A DNA stretch of 64,000 bases from the NCBI RefSeq assembly GCF_015832195.1, contig NC_052046.1, forward strand, positions 32,702,911 through 32,766,910. Direction: 5' to 3'. The notes beneath the pieces were generated by a model. The model was not told where the DNA came from, made no database searches, and saw only the letters and a list, made by a program, of their open reading frames with translations. The translations under genes and the position numbers were made by a program. How positions within the stretch are numbered: the first letter of the stretch is position 1; the number at the start of each line of letters is the position of its first letter. Positions 26,551 to 40,200 of this stretch are shown here, piece by piece. Origin of the DNA: Motacilla alba alba (lineage: Eukaryota; Chordata; Aves; Passeriformes; Motacillidae).

Positions 26551-29201
26551 TTATATATTTCAGTTTTTAATTCTAGCAAAGGTAAGACTTCTACTTTTAA
26601 TTAACATAAAATACCATGTCCTGCTAAATGGGGGAATCTTAAGGAATTCTGGGATGATATATTTAATTTTTTTTTTACCAATTCATCTTTTGTTTACAGG
26701 AAGAACAGATATTCTTAAGACCCGTGTTTCTCAGTGATCTAAACTAGCAGTTATCCTAATGTTAACTGACCTTTATTTTAATTACTTACTGGTTTTTGTT
26801 TGATAATAGTAGCTAACAAATAGTTACAAGTGTCAAAAAGTTTACTTTTTCTGCAGTATCTTCTACATGAGTTGTGTATGTGCCTTGAAACTAGAGGACG
26901 TTTAATTGCATGATAATTTAATGATGATGATAATTAAGAAGATGCTCTGGGGAAATGAGACAAATAGTGGACTGTGATGCCTGTGTCCTTTCTAAGAGCT
27001 TTTGAACTCATTGGCTAATTTCAGATAAATTGGAAAGGAATGGAGACCTCAGAAGTTGTTAGGCTTTGGGTTTTTTTAAATTATAATTTGCCTAAAGAAT
27101 AATACCTCCATGGAGCAATAGTCTCCCAACTGTTCTGATCTATGGGGAGCAAAGAATGAAAATGTTGTACTGTTTAGGTGACCAGATGAATGAGAGATTT
27201 AAGGTGGCTGTACAATGTTAAGCACCCAGAGTGAAAAGAGGAAATTGCAATTATTGTGATGAGGTGAAATAAGACAGAAAACAATAAGAAACCAATCATA
27301 TTAACAAATAATTAGTTTAGACATTTCATTAATGTTTCTTTTCATGAAAAGTTGTTTATAGCAGTGTAGTTGCTTCAAAACGTCACACTATTTCCCCGTT
27401 AGCAAGTTCCAAGTAGGACTTGTGTAATGTATTAAATGTATAAATATTTTCTTCAGTTTTCTCTAATTGAATATATACCTAGATAATAACAAAAAATGTA
27501 AGTTCTTGGCAGAACCCACAGTCAGCAAGGTCCAGTAATTTTAGGAAGCCATCTCACTGTACCTTACTGCTGGTAAGCAAATAGAAAGGTACAGTTTTAG
27601 TGTGACTGCATGACTGAAAAACTGAGATTGAAAAGGGTTAAGAAACACAATTTTTTGTAATGCAGGCATCATATTACTGTATGGGATTGCTGCTTTTTGA
27701 TTATTGCCCAAGGAAGAATTGAGTGGGGGAAGGAGGGGAGGTTGGGTGCAAAGGAAATAAAAATTGGAACAAAACAGAACAGTGAAGATGAGTTTTTGGG
27801 AAAGAAGAAAATGCAGTATTTCTTACCATTTTCTACTCATTGCATTCATGGAAACAAAGGAAAGCAGAAGTTGTAGAATAAAAATTTCAGTTTTGCCATT
27901 CTATATTCACTGCATATGGTCTTACTTTTGAAGGGTTTGTCTGTATTAAGCCTAATTTTATTCTCAAATTGTGGTTACTCTTACAAGCATGTAGGCTGAA
28001 GGAATAATTTTAAAAACCTGTTGCTGTCTTGAATGTGTTTCCTATTTTAAAAAGCTTTCTAAGAAATTTCAGGTGTCTTGCCACAGAATACCTTCCTAAG
28101 TTAAACTTTTCTGGAAACATTTGCTAGGTGGCAGCACATAATCATCAATTACCATGGATAAGGGCAAGTATAAAGGGAGATAGCTCATGTTTAATGTGAA
28201 AAATTATCCTTGTTGATCAGCAGTACACAATAGTATGAAACAGAAGCTGTTGAATGGGACCCCTATGGATTTCTAGGGTTTTTTGAGAACCTGTGTTTCT
28301 TAAATTATGCTGTTCTGCTTTTACAGTCCTAAGCTATTAATATTGAATTGTTGCAACAAATTCAGTTCTCTTTCTATCCTTTTTTTTTTTTAATGGTATT
28401 TTGTTCGCAGCTACCTCAAGGAGCTATGCTGCAGAAAGCTCATGAAGCTAATGCAAATGAAGTCTGTATACAGTGTTTTAAAAATAAGTGCTCTTATATG
28501 TACCTCCATGAGTGCTGTTACGGCTGAAGTTGAATATTAGTAAGGCATCATATTATATAAAGCAAATTATTAGAGTTGAGAGTTGTTTCTGTCTGTGGGA
28601 CATGTGAATCAAATTTTCCAAACTTGATTGGATATCAAAAATTTGCTATCAGGTGAATTTTTCTCTTAAATTTGTAATAATTAATCTTATGCAGACAAAA
28701 TAGTTTTCTCTGTATTTACGAAACTACAGGTTTTAGATAATAAAAGCTGATGTCTGCATGATGCTTGATGTCTGCATCTGCATGATGTCATCTACAACAG
28801 AATTGTTATTTTTCTTTCCTAAAAGGTAGGATCAAGATAAAATCATACCTTGAGAATGATGTGTGTGCATACATATTTTTCAGCCTGCTAAGCAAAGTCT
28901 AGAATTAAAACTGTTTTGTAGGGAACTTAGTAATGAAGCTAAAGGTGATAAATTCCATTTATAGTGTTTTGGGTCCCAGCACTGTGTGTTGCATGTGATT
29001 CTCTACATGGCAACACTCAGCTCTTCTACTCTGTAGATTTAGGGCTGATGTCCTGGCCTCAGATTTAGCTAGGCAGCAGTATATGGTATGTTTAGAAAGC
29101 AGTCTGGACATGTGAATTAAGACTTTAGATTAGTGTATTGCAAAGTCAGGTCTGAGTAGCATGGCTGATACTGAAAAAAGTCAAACAAAAAGCCATGGGG
29201 A

Positions 29202-29234
29202 ATAACCTTAACTTAGGGAGAAAGTTAAGGTTAT
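29202..29234. repeat. Hairpin: 12-bp perfect stem, 9-nt loop
   Basis: ATAACCTTAACT and its exact reverse complement AGTTAAGGTTAT flank a 9-base loop. Confidence 0.85.
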
Positions 29235-30795
29235 ACAGTCTCTGGAAGTCTGAAACTGCAGTCTTGAGTTTTAGCTGTAGTTTAATAATTGTACAGAACT
29301 ATATATGTAATTATTTAATCTTTTATCACAGTGCAGACAGAAGTAAGTGTATATTTGGAGATGCTTATATGAAGACTGAGTTCTCTTGCTTGGACTTGTA
29401 TGGGTAGGTGTTGTGTTTGTCCTTAAGTGTTCAGACACAGCTAAGACAGAAAACAAAAGGAGAGAGCTATTGAAATTGCATTTATACATGTCTTCATTCA
29501 CAAACTGAAGAAAGTTCAAGTACATCCTTTTGTAAGTAAATAACTTTCGGTCACCGAAGTTTCTGTATAGCAGCTAAGAGAACGTGGTCTGAACAGAATA
29601 TCCGGAAAGATTAGGGAGGGGGACATTTGAGTGGGTCATTCATTCTTCCTGAAGCTGAATTTATTTCTGTAACCAGCAACTGCCTCATGATTTTTGTAAG
29701 GTGCACTAAATGTGAAAAATCTGAGTATTTACCTATGCTAGTCCTTCGTATTATGAATTATGTATTTCTGGTTTTTATACAGTATGTCTAGCATGCTTGT
29801 ATAAATATTTTTGAATTGATAATAAAATTAAAGTTTTTTAGTCTCTGAATGGTTGCCATTTTTGCAAGAAGCATTCTGTACAAAGGGAGTAGTTATTTGC
29901 ACTTAAGATCTTCTGTATTTTCAGCCTTCTTCAGCATTATGTATGACTATCTTGTCACTCGGATGTGATATAGCTCTGTGTTTTTATTGATTTAGGGTGA
30001 TAAATTAGACTTATAATTCACAGTCTTGTTTATTCATGGTCTGTTTTTTTACTCATATTTATTTTATAGAAACCAAGAGAGTTTTAATGTTGAAGCACCT
30101 TCATATAAGGCTTTTTGTAGAGAATTGCTTTGCAGCTCAGACAGCTGAGATGTGCCCCTGATGGAGTGTGGTTCTCTAATTGTGGTTTCACAAGCGTCTG
30201 GACTTGCTGCTTCTGAATCTGGGGCTTCTCACTCACCCATTCCAGCCATGTGGTCTTGCCTCCTTGCTTCTGTAATCATAAGAAGTTTGTTGCTGCAGTA
30301 GTTTTCTGCTTCAGATTGATGGTGATATTCTTACCAGGGTCTTACAAGCAAGTGGGTGCAGCAGTGATGTGGGACCTGAGATGAGTGGGATAGGCACAGA
30401 GGTAGAGAGATGGACTATACCACCACAGTGAGTGAGCTGTTTGGTTTGCTGATAGAGCTGTGCTGTATTTCATCTCACTTATGTGTTTCTCTGTAAGCAG
30501 TGGCTTTCTCTGAAATAAACATAGAATTTAAGGAGGGTATTGAACCAGAAAAACCTACAATAGGGTGGTACATCATCTGCAGTTATGTTATCTGACAGGT
30601 GTTTTGTTACAGAAGTCAAATAGTGGTCAAAGCTGTAAAGGCAGGAGAATTACAGAGTTTAAAGGGGAAGCCAAAGGAGCCCTTGTATTTGTCTAATCTT
30701 GATAGCTTTACATAATGAGTTCCTAGGAGGCTAGTTAAAAATCAGCTTTAAAGAGGAATCTTAAAATTTCGGTGGTGTCTAGGTGTACAGGTGCT

Positions 30796-30938
30796 TAGGA
30801 TGCTCTGTGGTCAGAATTGAAGCTGTGGCTGGATACTGGCACTGCCAAGATCTGTTAAGATCTGTCAGGGATACCTGACAATTTGTGTTCTTAAATACTT
30901 CCTTGAACCTGGTCATACAGTCTCTTGTATGTCACTAA
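30796..30938. repeat. Local duplicated segment, copy 1
   Basis: Shares TTGAAGCTGTGGCTG, TACTGGCACTGCCAAGATCT, TTAAATACTTCCTTGAA and TGTCACTAA, in the same order, with 32,335-32,437. This copy carries about 38 extra bases in the middle (after GATCTGTTAAGATCTGTC). The strand and origin are unknown. It may be a local duplication or two copies of an unrecognised repeat. Confidence 0.75.
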
Positions 30939-32334
30939 GTTTATATTTATTTTTTGGGAAATGTGACTAAAGGGGGGAAAAACGGTCTCTTATCTGTTGC
31001 AAAAGAACAAGTTGCAGTCCAGTAATAAGTAGAGGAAAATGTAGTATTTGAGTTGTATTTCCAACAGTAATTAAGAAATTAACACTTGTTGATCTCAGGG
31101 ACTTGTTGAAGCACAATGCTTCAATGGGCTGTCTTTTAAAATGCTTTTTGCTATCGTGGGCAAATTGATTTGAGCATTCAGGTTTTTAGTGTATTAGATC
31201 CAAGGATCCAAGTTAAGGTATGTTGTGATATTTGAAACTATATTCCTAAGCCTTCATTACAGTGATGAAAAAGAATTCTAGATGGAAACTTTCAAAATAA
31301 CACTGACAGAGTGCTGTAGACACTACTGTGTTTAAGGCAGTTCAGAATACTGGGCAGTCAGTTCAGTGCAGTGATCCAGCGTCTCATTGAAATAATGGAG
31401 CTACCCTATTTTTGTGCTGTCCCCTGGTTTATGAGGTAATCAAGGAATCCCTTAGGGTAATTTCATATTTGTGTCTGGTCTCCTTATATGAAGGGGAAGT
31501 GAGAATTGAGGTGAGGCTTCTGACCAGTTACCTGGTACTGGACTGAGCTGTGAGATGTTTTCACTGCTCATAATTCAAAATACAGTCTTTTTCTTTAAGG
31601 CATGAAGCTTTCTGAGGGGGAAAAAATTTTAGTTTAATGGCTTAGTTGTTACAAAACTTTTCAGTAATTATGAAAGCTGGTGTATAGGTTTCCTCAGTCT
31701 GAGGTGAGTTGATTCCTGTGAATCTCAGTGACCAGCAGAGTGCACTGATCACAAATATTAACAAATACTGTTGCTGGGCTACTGTCTGGCAAAGGGTGAT
31801 TTTGTGGAGTGAGGGGAGCCTGGTCATGTGTTTCACCAGTGGGAGCATTTCCGTAGGAAAAGTCCTTGACTGTGCTCCAAGGGCTGCTTTTCCAACAATT
31901 AGCATAAAATACATGAGCTCCCTGAAAGGAAATACTGGAAGTCGGAGCTCTTTACTCCTGAGAAAATTCTTGTTGCTGGTCTACAGACAAGTTCTCTTGC
32001 TATTTTCTCTGTGGTTTATGAGCTGTATTTCATCCAGCACCTATACAGTGTGCTGGCCAAGCCATTTTCTTGAAGTACAAACATTTACCCTAGACTCCTA
32101 TACCAGGTTTTTCAGTTCTGCTAAGTGCCCCAGCATCTAGACTGTTCCTCGGATGGTTGACACCAGTTCTTGTACTCTCCTGAGCTATCTGCCAGTATGG
32201 TTCACATATGTATCACAGCATCTCTGCTTCTTGGTCACCTTAAGCTGGCTTGAAGTTCATGTGTGACCACTTCAAAATTATTCTTAAGGTAGAGAGGCTA
32301 GCGCTTGGATACTTTTGAAAAAGTATGGGTATCT

Positions 32335-32437
32335 AGGATGTTTTGGGGTCAAATTGAAGCTGTGGCTGACTACTGGCACTGCCAAGATCTTAAATACTTC
32401 CTTGAAGCTTGTTCTGCATTCTCTTAAATGTCACTAA
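32335..32437. repeat. Local duplicated segment, copy 2
   Basis: Second copy of the segment at 30,796-30,938, about 1.5 kb away in direct orientation and shorter. The flanks outside the two copies do not match. Confidence 0.75.
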
Positions 32438-33914
32438 TGTCGGTCTAAAGTCTTGGAAAGGCATATAAACGAGTTATGAGAACTGAGAAAAGATAAATTT
32501 CTGCACAATTCAAAACTAAATAGCTAATCTTTTCCATCAGTTCATTTCTTGGTATACTGGCAAATCACTGTGTTTTTTCTGTATATTACAAGTCTATGCA
32601 AAGTTGGAAAGCAAACACGGCTTTCTTTTTAAACTCTGGAACACTTGGCAGGAGTCATTTTAGCTCTATGGAAATGCATGTAAAAATTCTTGCATTAGTT
32701 TGGTTACTAATAAATAATTGTAGGCACAACAGTTTCTTGAAGAAGGAAAAGAAAGTTGCTCTATGTGCTACACAGAGCTTGATTTCTGCTTAAAACAGTT
32801 CAAGTGTTAAATTGCTGACATTCTTTTACAGACCATGTAAATGTCCTAAGGAAAAAGTCTTTTGAAAGCTTATGAAATTTCCGAACTTATACTCTGTGAG
32901 ATAAAATTCTGAGGAATTGTGGCTTTTTTTTTTCCCCTAGGAACTGTTCCAGCAGCTGTTTCTAAAGTTTCTAGAGTTGCCACATCATCAGTTTTACTAA
33001 TATTAGCAGCAAATTCTGATCTGCTTGCTCTTCACACAACTTTTATTCAGCAGATTACTGAAGCAATTAACCGTGGCTAGCAAGGCAGTTTTTTACTTCT
33101 GACAGTATTGTATACAGCTGTTATTGGACTACCGTACTTGAGGACAGGAATGAAAACTTCTTCTTAGCTCAAGTGGTTTATATAAAGTGTGTGTGGTAGG
33201 CCACGTAGGCTAGTAAGATGCTCTCATAAAACAAAAACATCTGTGGTTCCTTGGTGTGGTAGTGTACAATAATGAAAAAAACATGCAAATGGTCATGGGA
33301 AACTTAGTAACTTTTACTTTAAGGGAACTAACTGTGAGGTACTTGCAGTACACAGTGTAGTTTTTTATTAAACGTAATTTATGGCTATATATATGCCTGA
33401 GTAAAAGACGATTTAAAAATAGTTCTGTTACAGTAAATGGGCGTCCTTGCAGAGGTCTTTCAGCAGCCTTTACATTGCTGGGTCTGGAACTTGGTGCTAA
33501 ATGAAGATGGGGGCAAGGCTGAAATGGGTGTAGAAGGGAAGGTGTGGTGTTAGACTTTTTCATAATAGAATTTGGAGGCTTGGGGGAGGAGATGTTCCTA
33601 TAAGAGAATAGTAGCCAGTTGTGAATTCATTGCAATTCCTCATTGGTACACAATGATAAAATTCTTTTCAGTTTGTCTTGTGCTGCAGTAGTACAGAACA
33701 ATTAATGGAGAAGAAAAGTAGCCAACTACTAAATTCAGTGACTCTTTTGAATGTCTTTCAAGTCATATAAAGTAAAGGGACTTAAAAGTCTCGTACTGAT
33801 TTTGTACAAGAAAAATACCATTATGTTATTTCCTTTGCAAAGAGGGGTTACAATGATACCTGTTTATTCATATGGCATTTAATACCAAATGAAGCTGTGC
33901 ATAGAAAAAGAAGC

Positions 33915-34236
33915 TGAGGTGGATTGCTCTCTACAACTACCTAAAAGAAGGTTGTAGTGAGGTGGGGATTGGTCTCTTTTCACGAGTAACAGGACAAGAG
34001 GAAATGGCATCAAGTTGTGTCAGATTGGCTGTTAAGGAAGATTTCTTCACCTTAAGGGTTGTCAAGCACTGCAACAGGATGCTCAGGGTAATGGCTGAGT
34101 CATGATTCCTGGAGGTATTTAAAGGTGTGTAGGTGTGGCACTTAGGGACATGGTTCAGTGGTTGGCTTGGCAGTATTTGGTTTATGGTTAGGCTTTGTTA
34201 TCTTAAAGATGTTTTTCAATGTAAATGATTTTGTGA
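33915..34236 (+). mobile_element. CR1 LINE 3' fragment in intron 1
   Basis: Forward CR1 of a different subfamily from the other copies: CTCTCTACAACTACCTAAAA, GAGGTGGGGATTGGTCTCTT, GGACAAGAGGAAATGGCATC, a TTCTTCACCTTAAGGGTTGT block, GTGTGGCACTTAGGGACATG and a degenerate tail ATCTTAAAGATGTTTTTCAA. The order is the usual avian CR1 order. Confidence 0.92.
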
Positions 34237-34736
34237 ATTGTCTTTGCTGTTTAATGAGGACACATACAAGAAAACATAAGGTCATGTACAGGTACATTAA
34301 TATAGCAAGAGATGAGCAGATAAAAGCTGTTTGCACAAGAGGCTGGTAAGAGCTGTTCTGAATGGCAACTGGTTCAAAGGAATCAATGATGGATTTCATC
34401 CAGAGACAGGTGTCACTGAGGAAATGCTGCAGAGGTTGTGAATAGCGCAGGGGGGCATACCTTATGTGGATAAGATAGGAATTCCAAACAGTATAAAACA
34501 AATGGGCAGTTAAGGTGATTGCTTGCTCGTAAGAAGGAAGGAAGTGGTGGAAGGAAGGAAGAAACTAGCTTGAAAGTATTTGAATTTTAGAATAGACAAA
34601 AATGGTGGGTGGGTGATGGGGTATGTTGAACAAGACCAAATAGGCTGATGAATGAGGAGAGCTTATAAGGATGGGAAAGGGTAAATTAGTTTGGTAAGAA
34701 GCGCCTAGAGATTGAAGAAGAAGGTAGCAAGCTTCC

Positions 34737-34765
34737 TTCTGTTGGAAGGAAATCTTCCAACAGAA
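34737..34765. repeat. Hairpin: 12-bp perfect stem, 5-nt loop
   Basis: TTCTGTTGGAAG and CTTCCAACAGAA are exact reverse complements separated by GAAAT. This is the most GC-containing of the intronic hairpins. Confidence 0.85.
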
Positions 34766-37220
34766 CCAGCACTTGGTGTGGAAGAAAAGTTGTCAATGGC
34801 TGGACGATAAACATACTATTGGGCAGACAGGTGACAGTACTTGTTCTGTCACAACAAAGGTTTTGCAAGAACCTTTAAGCATTGCTCCAAGTTGTTAGTA
34901 AGTAGTACTGGGATAGTTGTGTACAAATCTGTTGTAGATTTGGCATTTGGCAACTGATGGAGAACAACTTGAGGAAAGGTATTTAAATTAATTAATAGAT
35001 GTCAGACATCTGGCAGGGATATTTTAAGCACTTTATTTCTTCTACTTTTCATACTTGTTCTTTTCCCCAGTTTCTATTGATGTCATGAAGAAACTTCTAG
35101 GAAGAATGCAGATTATTAGATTTCTTGGGTTTTTTTTTTAAACACTGACTTTCCCATGTGTTTGTGTTTATGAAAAATTCTCATCATTAAATTGTCTAGT
35201 TTTTTAAACTGATTTGAGGGAATAAGGAACACTAACTGGTGTAACAAGGTATTTCTCCATTCCCACTAGCAAGAATTCTTACCATCCTTCTAAAAAGACT
35301 GAGGAGTAGCTTGTATGGTAGTGCTGCTTTTTTTTTTTCATAAATCTATACTCACTGAGAGAAAATTCCCACAAAAAATACAGGTCATAGATGCATAATA
35401 GTAGAAAGCACCTTAAACGATGAGTAGTGTTTCTGTGAGAAGTAGGATAGTATTTCAGAGTTTGTCAGACCAGTAATACTGCCAGCATGTTTGAAGCCAG
35501 TGGAAGTTTATCTCATGTTCTGGTGATGTTCATAGTCTTTGGTTGAATATTCATCCTGGTTGGATGTGTAAGTCAGAAAGGTCTGTGATGCAAATTTGGA
35601 TTTCCCTTATATGAGGTTTTTATCAGGATGTGTTTCCTAAGGCCATGGCTTTTGCTGGTCACTGGCATACCGTAGGTCTGAACAGGAGTTGGTTGTACTT
35701 ACTTGTACTCACTGGATCCATTTTGATACTTACTTTTTATATGCATGTCAGGTGTCTGTGCTAGGGGCACCATAAGAAAGATGAAAAGTTAGAGTTGATA
35801 GTCTATTAGTAAAAGGAGTTTCATGCTTCTCCAAAGAAATTTGGGGTTGGTAACCTTTTTTTAAATAAGATGACAGACTTTTTTTTTAAGAAGAAAGGCA
35901 AAACTACCAAATGCTTTGAAAGTCATAAACTACAAACACATCTTTTTTTTTTTAAACAAAGGAATTTTTCCTTTAAAAATGTGGACACTAAATCCTTCTT
36001 ATTTGTTTCTCAATAGCTTTTTTTTCCCAGGCATAAGAAAAAAGTGATTTTTTAAAATGATTTATTATTATTATGATTTAATTTTTTTTTTCCTTCTGGA
36101 ACTCAACTCAATACTTTTTATATGATCAGTGTTTTAGATTTAAAATCATTCTGTGCTTTTCTTATTATGCTGTGTCCTTCCATGACATACTACTGTACTT
36201 ACTTCCTGTGTGAAGTTTTTTGTTACAGTCTTGTGATGCTATTTTTATAGATGATTTCTTTGTCTTTCTAAATGTTATATATGTCATATCAGAACATCAG
36301 ACAAGAAAGCACACTCTTGAAAGTTACAGCTTAGAGAGGAGAAACTTTTCTTGTTATTTTAAAATATACTTGCAGGACTGAAATTTCTTCAGGCTGTGAG
36401 GAGAGTGTAATAGGGAGAGCTGCTTATCCCTCCAAAATTTATCAATACTGGTGATAAAAATTAGCTGTAATTTGCAAGATGTAACTTGAGGCATGGTTTG
36501 CTTCTATCCAGAGCACAGACCTCTGCATGAGCTGCAGAAGTTGATTGCTGTTCCTTTTGTTGACAGTTGATCATTCCCCTTTTTTAATGGGAATTTTCAC
36601 ATACCTAAATAGCCTTCCAGCCTTTTTCCAGTACTTAGGCCTCTTTGTACTTGTGTTGATAGAAGACAAAATTTACAGAGGAGGAGTTCGAAGAAAAGTA
36701 AAATTAAATTTTAAAACAAAGGTAATTTCTCTTATCATAGTAAGATTTCATAATGCAGGCTAAATATATATTTATGGTCAATCTAAAAATTGTGGTATTT
36801 AGCTAGTTTTTTTATCATTGAGATTTAGGGAGAAATGGAAAATTATTTAGTAGGTATTTCTCCAGCTTTATCACTCCTCTCCTGATAGTGTTCTATTTCA
36901 TTTAATGAACTTGAAACAATTTTGCCTTAATTATTCATTTATGCTTGCATTATAATAACTATATAGTGACATTGTAATACAAATTTTGAAATTAATGAGT
37001 CTTACTACAAAATGAGTGTTTGTGTTGAATGACAGATAATAATAATGCTTTTTCCTGGTAATATTAAGATACGAATATTTGTCAAATATTGTGATGCTGT
37101 AACACTGCACAGACTTCCTATTCTTTTCCTGGCCTCTTGGTGTGTGAGACAAGTGGAAGGTGAGAGCTGTTGAAGTAAGTATGCAAGTATCTTTCATGAA
37201 CTGTCTTGCACAGAAGAAGT

Positions 37221-37265
37221 TCTCTTCTGTCCCATTCAGCAGCTCTCTTCTGTCCCATTCAGCAA
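37221..37265. repeat. Tandem duplication of a 23-bp unit
   Basis: TCTCTTCTGTCCCATTCAGC plus three bases is present twice in direct succession (37,221 and 37,244). It looks like a recent slippage event. Confidence 0.95.
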
Positions 37266-40200
37266 GTCACCTGTGTTCTGATTTCCCTTGAAGTTTCAAT
37301 TACGAGATTAAATCATCAGTACAAACAATGTGATAAAAATAAAATATATTGTGTGTGTAAGTTGAGAGCCAGTTATGCCTGGCGTGTTACAGCTTTGAAT
37401 CCAGTATTCCATAAAACTTCATATAGTATATATAGTATACATCATCAGTTACTCCTGTGTCTCTTTTTAGTTTTCAGTGTGTTATCCTTGGGTTTTGTGT
37501 TATGCTTTTGGGGTGTTCTCAGTAACTGTAGTTATGGCCTATGTTTCCTGCCTGTTCGGACAGTCAGGAGAGGGTGTTCTGTGGTTGGTTCAGAGCCACA
37601 TGTGCTGGTGAATGAGTGTGCATGTACTCTTCTCAGCCAAAATGGAAAATACTTGAATTCTGCTTTCTTCCATGGTAGCCATGCTCATGTTAGTTCCAAA
37701 CTCCTACATGGCTATCAGTTTTCACAGAACATGTAGGAGCTTTGATGATTGGTCAACCTTGATTTCAGTTTAATAAGCCCAAAAGTTACCAGAGATGGAT
37801 ACTGACAGACGAACAATGTGCTGACAAACCTAATTTTCTCAGAAAGCAGGCTAACAAATATAATTCCAGAATACACAGTTTTGATATTCTGCTCTTTCAG
37901 AGTAGCTGAGAAAAATTGCAACATATTAGCTCTCAAGACTTGAAGTTTTTTGGTGGTGATTTAGGAGGCCATACCACTATTTATACTAGCATGTCTTAAT
38001 CCCAAGCCAAAGCAGTCACACCACCTAACATCCCTCCAAGTTAATACTGGAATCACTGTGATTAAATTTCGTATTTGTTAGTGGGAAAGATTCTTACCCA
38101 GTTTTGACACAATTTTCTTTTTGTGATGGCAGTTCAGCTCTACCAGTTTGGATCATGTTTGTGACCTATATAATTAATGTAAAAAAATTGCATAGATTGT
38201 TTGTGGGTCACTGTAGTCAGGCTGTGGTGTCATGCTTCAGATTATGCAAGTAATTTAGAGATTCATAATGTTGCCTTATGATCAGCGCTCTTTTCCAGCT
38301 GCTTTTAAAAAGTTCACCATTCGAAGAGTGATAGAAGCCCTCAGCACTCTTACTGTTTATTCATGTGTGTTCACCCTCGTAATTCTTATGTCACTACTGC
38401 GGCTTCTGCTGTTCCTGTCTTTCTGTGAAGTCAAAGCTTAAGAAGGCATGAAATTCATGTGTGAATTTTAGCTAGAGCTCAGGTCTGATTAAGAAGTCCT
38501 AGACATCAAAGTCCACTGAGTTGAGCTTGTCTGTATTGAATGCCGTGATCACATCCTCCTTCAACATTCCATGGAAATATTTTTAGCAGAGTGGTAGCTG
38601 GGGGTTTTCAAACTTGCTGATCAATTAAATACAGGTAGAAATTACCTTCAGGTAGTCCTCTGTTCTAGAAAACGTGTAGTTTCTACTTTCATGTGGATGA
38701 AGTGATATATCTAATATAGCATTTTGAGGCTAGTTTATAACAGTTACTTCTTATCTGGACATTTACGACTATTGATGTGTATGTAGGGTTTAGATGTGTG
38801 TCTCACCATCTCATGATCCTGGTTGGGACATGACTGCTTTCTGAAGTACAGCATAGAGTCTGACTCCATCCAGTGAGACACTGACTTTGAAGCAGTAAAT
38901 CCATTCAATTTTGGTCTTTGGCAATGATCAAGTAATTCTAGGCTAGCCTTACTCCTTCCCAACTATCTTAGATACTTGGAATTGTCTTTCAAAACCTTAG
39001 GTGAAAATGATCTTTTCTAGCATTTCCGAGTACTCACTGTGGTTTCTATTTGGAGAAATTACACTAAAACTGACAACTGTTCTCCATGCAGGAGGAAATA
39101 CAGTGCTATATGGATTAAAGAAACTGATATTTCAGTGCTGCAGTTGAGAAAATACAAAGAAAGCAGCATGGGCAGACTGGAGGGTTTGACAGTAACTCAC
39201 AAGGGGTGTGTGCATTACTTTTCCTGTGAGGAAGGTGGAAATTTGCCCATGTGGGTGGTGTGCTTTTATTCATTCATCCTTAGCAAATCCCTTGGGAAAC
39301 CTGACGGTGAGTACCCAGAGGCCTGAGAAGCTGCAGGTGTTTTGCTTTCTGGATGCTCTTGCCAACAGTGGCATTTCTCTGCCAGCTTTGGGCAGCAGGG
39401 TGAAATAGTTTAATCCAGAAGAATTTACCTTATGTTTCAAGAATTTTTGTATGTTCTGATAGTTGTATTGGGATAGAATTTAATCCACTTGATTCAAACC
39501 TCTTCTCATGTAGCTGCAGATGGCAAAGGCAAGATTAACATGACGGTGGTGTTGGTTAACATGATGTTGGCACAAATAGTAATTGAAAAACTGTGTTCCT
39601 TAGCACTTTCTGTGTTGGAATTTGATCTTTATATTAAATTAAGAGATAGCTCCTTTATTGTAGTCTGATATGTTTGGTCCATATCTCTGTTTTCTGTGTG
39701 TTCTTACTTTGCTCTTTTGTGCTGGAACTAGGTAACATTCATGTGACCATAAGGGAAAACAGTTCAGGAAACTGATCTGGCTGAAAATTCACCTTGTTTT
39801 GTTTTTTTTTTGTATATTCTTTTTTGCGGTGTATATTTGTATAAAACTGTTCCGGAACTGAACACTGATACTGCACACAAGTATGTTTGTGTTACTTCTT
39901 GCTGCCTTTGCCACCCTACTTATATGTGTTTTTATAATGAAATTCATGAAGCTGTATTAAGTCTTTCTGCCTAGTTCCACATATTTTGACATGTATAAAA
40001 TATATACTGTAATACATGGATTATTTTTGTAAAAAAAAAAGGAAAAAAGAAAACTTGGCAATTGCTAGCTTTTCCTAAGAATCTAAAAATCATTAGATCT
40101 TTCGAGCTGGCATTCCAGATAATAGAGAAATATTTGTAATGGAGCTCCAGAAACATTTTTTCATTTAGATTATTCACTCAAAAGATTATGTACTATTGTT

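Noticed and set aside
31709..32140. 143-codon plus-strand open frame
   Set aside because: Begins at a non-ATG triplet (TTG), has no recognised motif and sits in intron 1 between copies of a local repeat. No sign of splice structure.
37206..37736. Longest open frame in the window (176 codons, +)
   Set aside because: Starts at a non-ATG triplet, is Cys/Ser/Leu-rich with no domain, and includes a recent 23-bp tandem duplication; likely chance in T-rich intron.
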